A stretch of 38,276 nucleotides of DNA from Streptomyces cavernae (GTDB taxonomy: Bacteria > Actinomycetota > Actinomycetes > Streptomycetales > Streptomycetaceae). Where the stretch lies: contig NZ_RPDJ01000058.1 in the NCBI RefSeq assembly GCF_004023625.1, positions 1 through 38,276 on the forward strand, given 5' to 3'. Numbering within the stretch: position 1 is the first letter of the stretch; the number at the start of each line of letters is the position of its first letter. Below the pieces are notes generated by a model. That model had not been told where the DNA came from. It did no database searches and worked only from the letters and a program-made list of their open reading frames with translations. A program made the position numbers and the translations under genes. This document shows positions 26,677 to 33,985 of this stretch, piece by piece.

Positions 26677-27441
26677 TCACATCGCCGATGCCCCCGCGTC
26701 GACCGGCAGACCGACCCCCGTCACAAAGCTCGCCTGGTCCGAGCAGAGCCACACCACCGCCGCCGCGACCTCCTCCGGCTCGCCGAGCCGCTTGATGGCC
26801 ATGCGGCTGACCCACTGGGCGAGCTGATCGTCCGTCAGCACCTCCATCAGCGGTGTGCGAATGGAGGCAGGACACACGGCGTTCACCCGGATCCCGGACT
26901 CGGCGTACTCCACGGCGGCCGTCTTGGTGAGGCCGAGCACACCGTGCTTGCTCGCCACGTACGCTCCGAGCAGCGGCGGCGACACCAGCCCGGCCAGGGA
27001 GGACGTGTTGACGATCGCGCCGGTGCCGCCCTGGGTGAGCATCTGCCGGATCTGGTGCTTCAGCCCCAGCCAGACGCCCTTGAGGTTGACGGCGATGACC
27101 CGGTCGAAGTCGGCGGCCTCCATGTCGACGAGGCTCGCCTGGTGCTCGACGCCGGCGTTGTTCAGCGCGAAGTCCAGCCGCCCGTAAGCCCGTACGGTTT
27201 CGGCGACCAGCCGTTCCTGGTCCGCCTCGCGGGTGACGTCGCCGGGAACGAAGACGGCACGGCCGCCCTCCTTGCCGATCAGCTCGACCGTCTGCTCCCC
27301 GCCGTCCCGGCAGCTCTCCAGGTCGCTGACGACCACCGCGGCACCCGCGCGTGCGAAGGCGAGCGCGCTGGCCCGGCCGATACCGCCGGCGCCGCCCGTG
27401 ACCAGTCCGGACTTCCCCTTCATGAACGGTGTGCCGGTCAC
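26677..27441 (-). CDS. Short-chain dehydrogenase/reductase (SDR), copy 2
   Basis: A 254-aa classical SDR, paralogue of the protein at 16940-17683. Cofactor loop TGGAGGIGRA (15-24), Asp40 in VVVSDLE favouring NAD, NNAG near 94-97, Ser148 (NTSSLAG), Tyr161-x3-Lys165 (AYVASKHG). GTG 27441 is chosen because GAGGGAG lies 7 nt upstream and because GTGA overlaps the stop of the VOC gene, indicating coupling; the internal ATG at 27423 would give the same start as copy 1. Two SDR copies beside two oxidase copies suggest parallel oxidation of stereoisomers or successive substrates. The reaction is inferred only. Confidence 0.87.
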   Translation of the reverse strand: MTGTPFMKGKSGLVTGGAGGIGRASALAFARAGAAVVVSDLESCRDGGEQTVELIGKEGGRAVFVPGDVTREADQERLVAETVRAYGRLDFALNNAGVEHQASLVDMEAADFDRVIAVNLKGVWLGLKHQIRQMLTQGGTGAIVNTSSLAGLVSPPLLGAYVASKHGVLGLTKTAAVEYAESGIRVNAVCPASIRTPLMEVLTDDQLAQWVSRMAIKRLGEPEEVAAAVVWLCSDQASFVTGVGLPVDAGASAM

Positions 27442-27908
27442 AGCGTTGCTCCCTCGCGAATCTGGATCAGCTCGATCAGGTTGCCTTCGGGATCGGCGAG
27501 ATAGCCGAAGCGGACATCGGGGTGGGGGGCCGGGCCTGGTGGCACGATCACCGAGGCGCCCGCGGCGAGCACTCGGGCGTAGAGGCCGTCCAAGTCGGTC
27601 ACCCGAAGGCAGAAATGCCCGTAACCCTGGCGCAGTACGGCCGAGTTCGGGTCGGACGCGGGGGGCGAAGGGACCGAATCGGGGCGGGACATGAGCTCCA
27701 CCGCGTAGCCGTCGGCGCCGCGCAGCACCACAGCACGCATGCACTGGTCCTCGACCTCGAAGCGGAACTCCTCGGTCAGTCCGAGGGCCTTGGTGTAGAA
27801 GACGACGGCCGCGTCGAGATCACGGACCGACAGTCCGACGTGGTCGAGGGTCGTGGTTGCGGTCGAGGCTTGGGGCGGCGCTGCCGCCGTGGGGTGCATC
27901 GAGCACAT
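27438..27908 (-). CDS. VOC-superfamily (glyoxalase/extradiol-dioxygenase fold) protein
   Basis: A 156-aa protein with the paired beta-alpha-beta-beta-beta modules of the vicinal-oxygen-chelate superfamily. Module 1 begins LDHVGLSVRDLDAAVVFY, module 2 begins GYGHFCLRVTDLDGLYARV, and PEGNLIELIQI supplies the usual C-terminal Glu metal ligand. His residues in LDHV and GHFC are candidate ligands. ATG 27908 has GGAGG 5 nt upstream; the longer frame from 27962 covers operator DNA and has no ribosome site. First gene of a two-gene operon with the SDR. It is too short for a classical two-domain ring-cleavage dioxygenase, so an isomerase or lyase-like role is more likely; the substrate is unknown. Confidence 0.82.
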   Translation of the reverse strand: MCSMHPTAAAPPQASTATTTLDHVGLSVRDLDAAVVFYTKALGLTEEFRFEVEDQCMRAVVLRGADGYAVELMSRPDSVPSPPASDPNSAVLRQGYGHFCLRVTDLDGLYARVLAAGASVIVPPGPAPHPDVRFGYLADPEGNLIELIQIREGATL

Positions 27909-27936
27909 CGCTGCCTCCTGCGGAGTAGTCAACAAT

Positions 27937-27950
27937 CTGAGATATCTAAG
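27937..27950. promoter_or_regulatory. Putative MarR operator 5 (VOC-SDR promoter)
   Basis: CTGAGATATCTAAG: near-perfect palindrome and a close match to CTnAGAnnTCTnAG, 28 bp upstream of the VOC start codon in the divergent region with the aldehyde dehydrogenase. Confidence 0.55.
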
Positions 27951-27995
27951 CAGTCTGACCATGTCAGCAACAAGGCTTCTGCAGGTGGAAGGACC

Positions 27996-28009
27996 ACCTG
28001 TGCACAGGT
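27996..28009. promoter_or_regulatory. Perfect 14-bp palindrome upstream of the aldehyde dehydrogenase promoter
   Basis: ACCTGTGCACAGGT is fully self-complementary and ends one base before the -35 box at 28011. It differs from the MarR-type motif. Its CCTGTGCAC core recurs at 13082-13090 in front of the PucR-type regulator, so it may be an activator site. Confidence 0.5.
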
Positions 28010-28010
28010 C

Positions 28011-28053
28011 TTGCGATATTCAGATACTCGACAATAGTGTGATGTCTAATCAC
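28011..28053 (+). promoter_or_regulatory. Promoter of the aldehyde dehydrogenase-lyase operon with overlapping operator
   Basis: TTGCGA (28011-28016) and TAGTGT (28035-28040) are 18 bp apart, a reasonable sigma-70-type promoter. GTGAT (28039-28043) and ATCAC (28049-28053) form a palindrome over the expected start site; read on the minus strand it contains TTAGACATC, similar to the weaker MarR-type site at 17709. Binding there would repress. Confidence 0.45.
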
Positions 28054-28068
28054 TTCAGGGAGTGCATC

Positions 28069-29526
28069 GTGAGCCTTCTCGACGCGGACACATGGACTAC
28101 GAAGATCTTTGCCGACGGCTGGTCCGGCGGTTCCGGCGGGACCGCCCCGGTCATCGAGCCCGCCACCGGGGACCGGCTCGGCGCCATCGGGCTGGCCGAC
28201 GCGGAGGACGCGCGCAAGGCCGCCACCCGAGCGGCGGCCGCGCAGGCCCAGTGGGCGGCCCGGCCGCCCGGGGAGCGGGCCGCCGTCCTGCGCAGGGCCG
28301 GCGCACTGTGGGAGGCTCACGCCGAGGAGATCCAGGACTGGATCGTCCGCGAGAGCGGCGCCATCGGCCCCAAGGCGGCGCTGGAGACCCACATCGCCGC
28401 CCAGGAGTGCTACGAGGCCGCCGCGCTGCCCAGCCATCCGCACGGCACCGTACTGCCGTCCGACGAGGCACGCTGGAGCTTCGCCCGGCGCCGCCCGGCG
28501 GGCGTGGTCAGCGTCATCGCCCCCTTCAACTTCCCGGTCATCCTGTCCATCCGCTCCGTCGCCCCGGCCCTCGCGCTGGGCAACGCGGTACTCCTCAAGC
28601 CCGACCCGCGCACGGCGGTGTGCGGCGGAGTCGCCCTCGTACGGATCTTCCAGGAAGCCGGTCTGCCGGAGGGCCTCCTCCAACTACTGCCCGGCGGCGC
28701 CGACGTGGGCGAGGCCGTGGTCACCGCTCCCGAGGTCCGCGTCGTCTCCTTCACCGGATCCACGGCGGCGGGCCGCCGGGTCGGAGAGCTGGGTGCCCGC
28801 CATCTCAAGCGCACCCACCTGGAACTCGGCGGCAACAACGCCCTCATCGTGCTGCCCGGCGCGGACCTGGCACTGGCCGCCTCCGCCGGCGCCTTCGGCT
28901 CCTTCATGCACCAGGGCCAGATATGCATGTCCACCGGTCGCCACCTGGTCCACGAAAGCCTGCACGACGCCTACGTGGAAGCCCTGTCCGCCAAGGCCAC
29001 CCACCTGCCCGTCGGCGACCCGGCGTCCGGTCAGGTCGCGCTCGGCCCGCTCATCGACGACCGGCAGCTCGGGCGCGTCGACGACCTCGTGCGGCGGACC
29101 GTGGCCGCCGGCGCCCGGCTCGCCGCCGGCGGCACCTACCAGGACCTCTTCTACGCCCCGACCGTGCTGGCGGCCGTGACCCCGGCGATGCCCGCCTGGA
29201 CGGACGAGGTGTTCGGCCCCGTGGCGCCCGTCGTGCCCTTCGCCACGACGGAGGAGGCCATCGCTCTCGCGTCCGAGAGCGAGTACGGACTCTCCCTCGG
29301 CATCCTCGGTGACGTCGGCGACGCCATGGCCATCGCGGACGCGGTTCCCAGCGGCATCGTCCACATCAACGAGCAGACCGTCTCCGACGAGGCCAACGCC
29401 CCCTTCGGCGGCGTCGGCGCCTCCGGTACCGGTTCGCGCTTCGGCGGCCCCGAGGCCAACATCGAGGCCTTCACCGAGACCCAGTGGCTGACCGCGCGCC
29501 CCCGGATCGCCCCCTACCCGTTCTGA
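28069..29526 (+). CDS. Aromatic aldehyde dehydrogenase (vanillin/benzaldehyde dehydrogenase type)
   Basis: A 485-aa ALDH-superfamily enzyme expected to oxidise an aromatic aldehyde such as vanillin to its acid with NAD(P). Catalytic Asn154 (IAPFNFPV), Glu252 (HLELGGNNA) and Cys286 (HQGQICMST) are present. The GGNNALIVL form of the base motif, HINEQTVSDEANAPFGG and the ending GSRFGG...EAFTETQWLT are typical of vanillin/benzaldehyde dehydrogenases. GTG 28069 has AGGGAG 6 nt upstream; upstream in-frame sequence is promoter DNA. First gene of an operon with the ThDP enzyme (43 bp gap). It is only distantly related to the aldehyde dehydrogenase at 13544. Confidence 0.88.
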   Translation: MSLLDADTWTTKIFADGWSGGSGGTAPVIEPATGDRLGAIGLADAEDARKAATRAAAAQAQWAARPPGERAAVLRRAGALWEAHAEEIQDWIVRESGAIGPKAALETHIAAQECYEAAALPSHPHGTVLPSDEARWSFARRRPAGVVSVIAPFNFPVILSIRSVAPALALGNAVLLKPDPRTAVCGGVALVRIFQEAGLPEGLLQLLPGGADVGEAVVTAPEVRVVSFTGSTAAGRRVGELGARHLKRTHLELGGNNALIVLPGADLALAASAGAFGSFMHQGQICMSTGRHLVHESLHDAYVEALSAKATHLPVGDPASGQVALGPLIDDRQLGRVDDLVRRTVAAGARLAAGGTYQDLFYAPTVLAAVTPAMPAWTDEVFGPVAPVVPFATTEEAIALASESEYGLSLGILGDVGDAMAIADAVPSGIVHINEQTVSDEANAPFGGVGASGTGSRFGGPEANIEAFTETQWLTARPRIAPYPF

Positions 29527-29569
29527 CCGGACACCCTCAACCAGCACCCAGAACAGGAGTCGCGCCGCC

Positions 29570-31270
29570 ATGGGCGAGATCAACGCCGGTCAGGCCATCG
29601 TCAATGCCCTGCGGGCCGAGGGCGTCAGCCATGTCTTCGGCATGCCGGGCGGTCATGTTCTGCCCCTCTACGACGCCATCCACCGCACGCCCGGCATCAG
29701 CAGCTTCCTGGTACGCCATGAGCATCACGCGGCGGCCATGGCGGCGGCGTACGCCCAGCTCACCGGCGAGCCCGCCGTGGTCCTGGTCACCGCCGGACCG
29801 GGCGTCACCAACACCCTCACCGCGGTCGCGGAGGCATACGTCGGGGCCCTGCCCATGATCGTGCTCGGCGGCCGCGGCGCCACAGCGACCGCGCACCGGG
29901 GCGCCAGCCAGGAGGTCGCCACCGACCAGGTGTTCGCCCCCGTCACCAAGTGGTCGGTCCGGGTCGACCGGGCCGACCTCCTCACCGACGTCCTGCGGCA
30001 GGGCTTCGCCCGCGCCCGCGGCGGCAGGCCGGGCCCCGTCCTGATCGACATCCCGCGTGACCTGCTGACCCTCGACGTCCCCGACAAGCCGTACCTGCCG
30101 GTCGGCCCGCCCGCCCGGCTCGCCGCCGATCAACCGGCCGTCGACGCCGCGGCAGCGGCCCTCGCCGCTGCCCGCAGCCCGCTCCTCGTCGCGGGTGGCG
30201 GAGTCGCCTCCTCCGGCGCCTTCGACGAACTGCGCGCCCTGGCCGAACGCCTGTCGGCCCCCGTACTGGCCAGCCTCGCCGGACGCGGCAGCCTCCCCGA
30301 CGACCATCCCCTCGCGGCCGGTGGCCTCGGCGCCCACCGCAACCCGGTCGCCAAACGGCTGCTCGCCGAGGCGGACGTGGTCCTCGGCCTCGGCACCCGC
30401 TTCGAGGAGATGGAGACCAACTGGCAGCCCACCGCCCTCCCGTCCCCCGACGCCACCTACATCCAGGTCGACATCGACCCGGCCGAACTGGGCCGCGCCA
30501 TCCCGGCCCACGTCCCCGTCAACGGCGACATCAAGAGAGTCCTGGAGCAACTGCTCACCGCCCTGCCCGAGGACACACACGCCTCCCCCGGCCGCACGGA
30601 GCGCCTCCTCCAGGACATCACCGCCCTCGACGCCGCCGTCGACCGCATGGCACTCGACGACAGGGCCCCGATCCATCCCGCCCGCGTCATCCGCACCGCC
30701 CGCTCCGTCTTCCCCCGCGACACCGTCCTCGGCGTCGACGTCGGCGCCCTCGCCCAGCACATCGGCGGCGCGTTCCCCTTCTTCCGCGTCTACCGACCGC
30801 GATCCGTCATCACCCCGTCCAGCTTCTACGGCATGGGGTTCGCGGCCGCCGCCCTGCCCGCCGCCCGCCTGGTCCACCCGCGGCGGCCCGCCCTGTGCTT
30901 CGTCGGCGACGGCTCCTTCCAAATGGTCATGAACATCGTGCCGATGGCCGCCCAGTACGGACTCGCAGTCACCTGGTGCGTGCTCAACGACGACGCCCTC
31001 GGCTCCATCCGGGACCTCCAGGAACACACCTACGGCAACCGCATCCAGGACACCGAGTTCCCCTTCCAGCCCGACTTCGCCCGCCTGGCCGAGGCATGCG
31101 GCGCGTACGGCGAACGCGTCGACGACCCGGCCGCCGTACCTGACGCCCTGAAGCGCGCCCTCGCGGAGAACGCGGCCGGCCGCCCCGCCGTCCTGGACTT
31201 CGCCGTCGCGCGCACCCGGCTCGCGCAGACCAGGGAGCACTACTTCACGATCTACCCGCAGGACGACTGA
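29570..31270 (+). CDS. ThDP-dependent enzyme (acetolactate synthase / benzoylformate decarboxylase-like)
   Basis: A 566-aa three-domain thiamine-diphosphate enzyme. The N-terminal domain carries Glu51 (VRHEHHAAAMAAAYA), which activates ThDP. A central domain (~190-330) follows. The C-terminal domain has the Mg/ThDP motif from GDG (446-448) to Asn473-Asp474 (VLNDDALGS). Family members include acetolactate synthase, benzoylformate decarboxylase and benzaldehyde lyase; the fine reaction cannot be read from these motifs. Placed directly after an aromatic aldehyde dehydrogenase, a lyase or decarboxylase releasing an aromatic aldehyde from a benzoin-like or aryl-glyoxylate intermediate makes sense. 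ATG 29570 has AGGAG 10 nt upstream. A 16-bp-stem terminator follows at once. Confidence 0.85.
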   Translation: MGEINAGQAIVNALRAEGVSHVFGMPGGHVLPLYDAIHRTPGISSFLVRHEHHAAAMAAAYAQLTGEPAVVLVTAGPGVTNTLTAVAEAYVGALPMIVLGGRGATATAHRGASQEVATDQVFAPVTKWSVRVDRADLLTDVLRQGFARARGGRPGPVLIDIPRDLLTLDVPDKPYLPVGPPARLAADQPAVDAAAAALAAARSPLLVAGGGVASSGAFDELRALAERLSAPVLASLAGRGSLPDDHPLAAGGLGAHRNPVAKRLLAEADVVLGLGTRFEEMETNWQPTALPSPDATYIQVDIDPAELGRAIPAHVPVNGDIKRVLEQLLTALPEDTHASPGRTERLLQDITALDAAVDRMALDDRAPIHPARVIRTARSVFPRDTVLGVDVGALAQHIGGAFPFFRVYRPRSVITPSSFYGMGFAAAALPAARLVHPRRPALCFVGDGSFQMVMNIVPMAAQYGLAVTWCVLNDDALGSIRDLQEHTYGNRIQDTEFPFQPDFARLAEACGAYGERVDDPAAVPDALKRALAENAAGRPAVLDFAVARTRLAQTREHYFTIYPQDD

Positions 31271-31307
31271 TCGGCGCCCGCTTCGGGCCCTCCGAAGCGG
31301 GCGCCGA
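31271..31307. terminator. Strong bidirectional terminator
   Basis: A 16-bp perfect stem: TCGGCGCCCGCTTCGG (31271-31286), loop GCCCT, complement 31292-31307. It starts right after the stop codon of the ThDP gene and lies 14 bp from the end of the convergent oxygenase remnant. Confidence 0.85.
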
Positions 31308-31321
31308 CCCAGGGCTCCTTG

Positions 31322-32090
31322 TCAGCCCGCGTCGGGGATCCAGCTGCCGTGGAAGCCGAGGGGGACCCTGGCCGGCAGGTGAACGGTGGCCACGGGATCC
31401 GCGGTGATGTCCTGGGCGGACAGGATGACCAGTTCCGTGGCGGAGCGCTCGGGGTTGTGCGCGAACGCCAGCACATGACCGTCGTCCTCGGCCACGCCGC
31501 CTGCCGCAGGCACGAAGACCGGCTCGCCGAGGGCCTGCCCCCGGCCGAATGTGCGGATCCCCTGGGTGCCGCGGTGCAGGTCGTGTTTGATGACCCGGTT
31601 GGAGAACGCGTCGTCACCGAGTTGGTCGAGTTCGCGGGTGCCGGCGAAGGACTCGATCAACTCGGTGGTGGCCGCCGTGTAGCCGTAGCGGTACGGCAGC
31701 GAGGTCAGCCGGTCGTTGATCCGGGGGAACTCCTGCGGCCGGTCGTCGAGGCGCTGCACGGTGGCCTTCCCCGCGGCCGGGTCGAGGGTATAGCGGTCCA
31801 GGGCGGGCGTGCCGTGGCCTTCGATGGAGCCGGTGGCGTCGGCCATCATCCTCGGGTGGGTGACCACATCCAGAACCACGCGCTCCCCGTCGTCGTAGGC
31901 GTTCAGCGTGTGGAAGATCCATACGGGATCCACATCAACCCACCGCACGTCGGCCGCGGTTCCCGCCCGCGGCATCACCCCTATGCGGGCCTGGTACACG
32001 TCGTTCCACTCGTAGGGAACCGGTGCGCCGCGCAGGACGGCCTCGAGGCTGAAGGTGACCGGCAGGTCGTAGACGAGGACGTGGTTCCGG
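31322..32090 (-). pseudogene. C-terminal half of a carotenoid-oxygenase / lignostilbene dioxygenase-family enzyme
   Basis: About 255 codons. They begin NHVLVYDLPVTFSLEAVLRG and continue with WIFHTLNAYDDG (third iron-binding His), GYTAATTEL, VFVPAAGGVAEDDGHVLAF, and VPLGFHGSWIPDAG (fourth iron His, C-terminus). This is the retinal-pigment-epithelium-65 beta-propeller family, which includes bacterial lignostilbene dioxygenases that split the stilbene double bond into two aromatic aldehydes. The N-terminal half, with the first two His ligands, is missing and replaced by an integrase remnant. As it stands it cannot bind iron properly. It was probably a functional part of the cluster before that rearrangement. 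Confidence 0.8.
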
Positions 32091-32091
32091 C

Positions 32092-32395
32092 TGGGCCTTG
32101 CGGACCACCCACGCCCGCGAGGAATCGACGTACGCCTCGATGTCGCCGAGCGCGTCGGCGGCGACATAGAACCTCCGCGGCCGCTTTGACCGGGTCACCG
32201 CCGCGGCCACCTTCCCCCGGTAGTACCGGCCCCCGTCGATCCGCCGCACGGGCAGCTCGAACGTCAACAGCGACCCGCCCTCGCCCGCCGCAGCCCGGAC
32301 GACGTCAGCAGCCGCACGAAGGCCACATTCCGGTCCTCCAGCCGACCCACCCAGCCCGGCCGCAGCAGGCCGTAGCGCGTGTGGCCGATCCAGAA
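32092..32395 (-). pseudogene. Tyrosine recombinase/integrase fragment, frameshifted
   Basis: On the minus strand, RYGLLRPGWVGRLEDRNVAF and RLLTSSGLRR (candidate first catalytic Arg) lie in one frame. LLTFELPVRRIDGGRYYRGK, VTRSKRPRRFYVAADALGD and VDSSRAWVVRKAQ continue in another after a shift near 32275. The text reads like the central catalytic part of an actinobacterial site-specific integrase, without the HxxR and Tyr end. It joins the oxygenase remnant near 32091. Family assignment is from pattern memory. Confidence 0.5.
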
Positions 32396-32401
32396 AACGA
32401 C

Positions 32402-32443
32402 GAAGGCCCGGCTCCTGCGAACGTCGCGGTGAGCCGGGCCTTC
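32402..32443. terminator. 13-bp stem-loop
   Basis: GAAGGCCCGGCTC (32402-32414) and its complement GAGCCGGGCCTTC (32431-32443) with a 16-nt loop. Probably a terminator left from the integrase-bearing element. Confidence 0.5.
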
Positions 32444-32878
32444 GCCCTGGGGAGAGCGAGCGACTGTTGTCCGCGGACAACAAACTTCGGCCACTGGCCT
32501 CTCCAGCCAGTCCCCTGTTCCGCCGGTGGCAACGGGCAGGTGTCGGGAGCAAGTCGGGCTACGACGTGGACCAACCTGGCCGCGGCCCGGCAGTTCCACA
32601 CACCCGCGCCGTCCACCTCACCGTGCCCCGCAACGTGGACGGGACAGATCGGCATGCCCTGGCCCCGGCTCCCTCTGGGCCGCCCGTCGACTGCAATTTC
32701 TGCACTGGTCGCGTTGTAGGTGACGGGGTTCTCTCCGGGGACCTGCCAGGCTTGAAGCGTCTCGTGAAACGAACGAAGACCTGCGTGGCCGCGGCCCTGC
32801 ACCGCCGACAGCACAGTACGACCGTCGGACGCCGCAGGACTCATCGCGGCTCGCGGGATCCCCCGGGCACAGGCATGA
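32444..32878. other. Stretch without a recognisable gene
   Basis: About 435 bp; all frames have composition typical of antisense or non-coding GC-rich DNA and no family motif was seen. Probably debris between the integrase remnant and the calcium-binding protein gene. Confidence 0.4.
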
Positions 32879-32909
32879 GCGGGAGAGGACCGAAAGGGTC
32901 CGCTCCCGC
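32879..32909 (-). terminator. Terminator of the calcium-binding protein gene
   Basis: GCGGGAG-A-GGACC (32879-32891), GAAAG loop, GGTCC-G-CTCCCGC (32897-32909): a 12-bp stem with one internal mismatch, 24 bp past the stop codon at 32933. Confidence 0.7.
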
Positions 32910-32932
32910 CGTTGGCCGAGCACCTAGAGGAG

Positions 32933-33556
32933 TCAGGCCTCGCAGTTGACCTCTACGTCGCCCACGTCCACTACGCAGTTGTCCGTGCCGGGGCCACCAT
33001 TGGTGGAGTCGTTGGCGCCCACCTGGTCATTGAAGAACAGACGGTCGTTGCCCGCGTTGCCCTCACCGGTGTCCCTGCCGGGGCCGCCGACCAGGTCGTC
33101 GTCCCCGGAACCGCCGATGAGCGTGTCGTTACCGCCATCGCCGCCCAGGACGACGCGTTGGGTGACGGCCGCGGTCGCTGCCAGGGTGTCGTTGCCGTCG
33201 CCGCCGGTGATGCTCGCCCGCAGGTTGGCCGACAGGGTCACGGTGTCGTTTCCGTCGCCGGCACTGACCAGGACGGTGCGTGTGCCGGCCGGGCACCTGA
33301 CCACCCTGACGGTGACCTGCGTGCAGCCGGATCCCGCCGTCACGGTGTCGCCGGTGTCGGCGATGGTGACCTCACTGCCGGACCCGGAGATGGTGATGCG
33401 GTTCGCCTTCCCCGCCGCGGCGGTGACGTTGATGACAGCCGAGTTCGCAGTCACACCGGTCGCGGCGTGGGCCTGACCGGCCGACAGCGCCGTCGCAGCG
33501 CCCACCGCCGCTGCCATCAACGTGGCCTGTAACGCTCTGCGCCTTGCGGTTGCCAA
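32933..33556 (-). CDS. Secreted RTX-like calcium-binding protein
   Basis: A 207-aa exported protein. It has a Sec signal peptide (twin-Arg-like start ATARRRALQ, hydrophobic core, cleavage after AGQAHA). A beta-rich N-domain with CTQ...VRCPAGTRTV follows, including two Cys that may form a disulphide. Next come degenerate haemolysin-type nonapeptides (GDGNDTV, GGDGNDTL, GGDGGNDTL, GGSGDDDL, GNAGNDRL), which bind Ca2+. The last 25 residues hold two further Cys (DNCVVD, VEVNCEA). TTG 33556 is inferred: GGAGGA lies 3 nt upstream and the signal peptide starts there; no in-frame ATG/GTG fits better. Biological role unknown. It is a paralogue of the broken gene at 37252, divergent from the LAL regulator. 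Confidence 0.75.
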   Translation of the reverse strand: MATARRRALQATLMAAAVGAATALSAGQAHAATGVTANSAVINVTAAAGKANRITISGSGSEVTIADTGDTVTAGSGCTQVTVRVVRCPAGTRTVLVSAGDGNDTVTLSANLRASITGGDGNDTLAATAAVTQRVVLGGDGGNDTLIGGSGDDDLVGGPGRDTGEGNAGNDRLFFNDQVGANDSTNGGPGTDNCVVDVGDVEVNCEA

Positions 33557-33629
33557 TGCTCCTCCAGCCCATACAGATACATAGTCGTCTTGCCGTGACC
33601 CATCCTGGTCGCGGAGGGGAACGTGAACA

Positions 33630-33646
33630 TGGGGGCTGATCCCCCA
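33630..33646. promoter_or_regulatory. GGGGG-N5-CCCCC palindrome, copy 1
   Basis: TGGGGG-CTGAT-CCCCCA, 74 bp upstream of the calcium-binding protein start. Same architecture as the copy at 33861. Possible LuxR-type regulator site. Confidence 0.45.
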
Positions 33647-33860
33647 ATTACCAGCCCGTTGAGGATGAAGGCGCCGGTAACGGCCCGCCGCTGGCGGCAG
33701 TCCTTGGGCCGTACTTCGGTGAGCCTGTGCGGGCACGCTGCGGTGAGGGCATGGATGACCCCCGTCGAAGGAAGAACAGCAGGCAGGGCATGTCCCCCGG
33801 GCCATGCCCTGTCCCCCCTGGCCTGCTGGAGGAGAGCGTGTCGTCCGCCGCCGCCGCGTA

Positions 33861-33881
33861 CATGGGGGAAGAGCCCCCATG
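33861..33881. promoter_or_regulatory. GGGGG-N5-CCCCC palindrome, copy 2
   Basis: CATGGGGG-AAGAG-CCCCCATG, a perfect inverted repeat with 8-bp arms, 105 bp before the LAL regulator start. The 430-bp divergent region 33557-33985 contains no gene; the two palindromes are its only clear structures. Confidence 0.5.
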
Positions 33882-33985
33882 AGTGGTGCGGCCCCTGTGA
33901 CTTGTGGGTACTAGGCTGTACGGGATCGAAGGAGTATTCGACGGGGGCGGGCGGGACATCCCGGAACAGGGCGCAGGGGGCCTGA

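Noticed and set aside
27438..27908. VOC protein as an extradiol ring-cleavage dioxygenase
   Set aside because: At 156 aa it is a single two-module unit; classical ring-cleavage enzymes of this fold are about twice as long and carry a His-His-Glu pattern across a second domain that is absent here.
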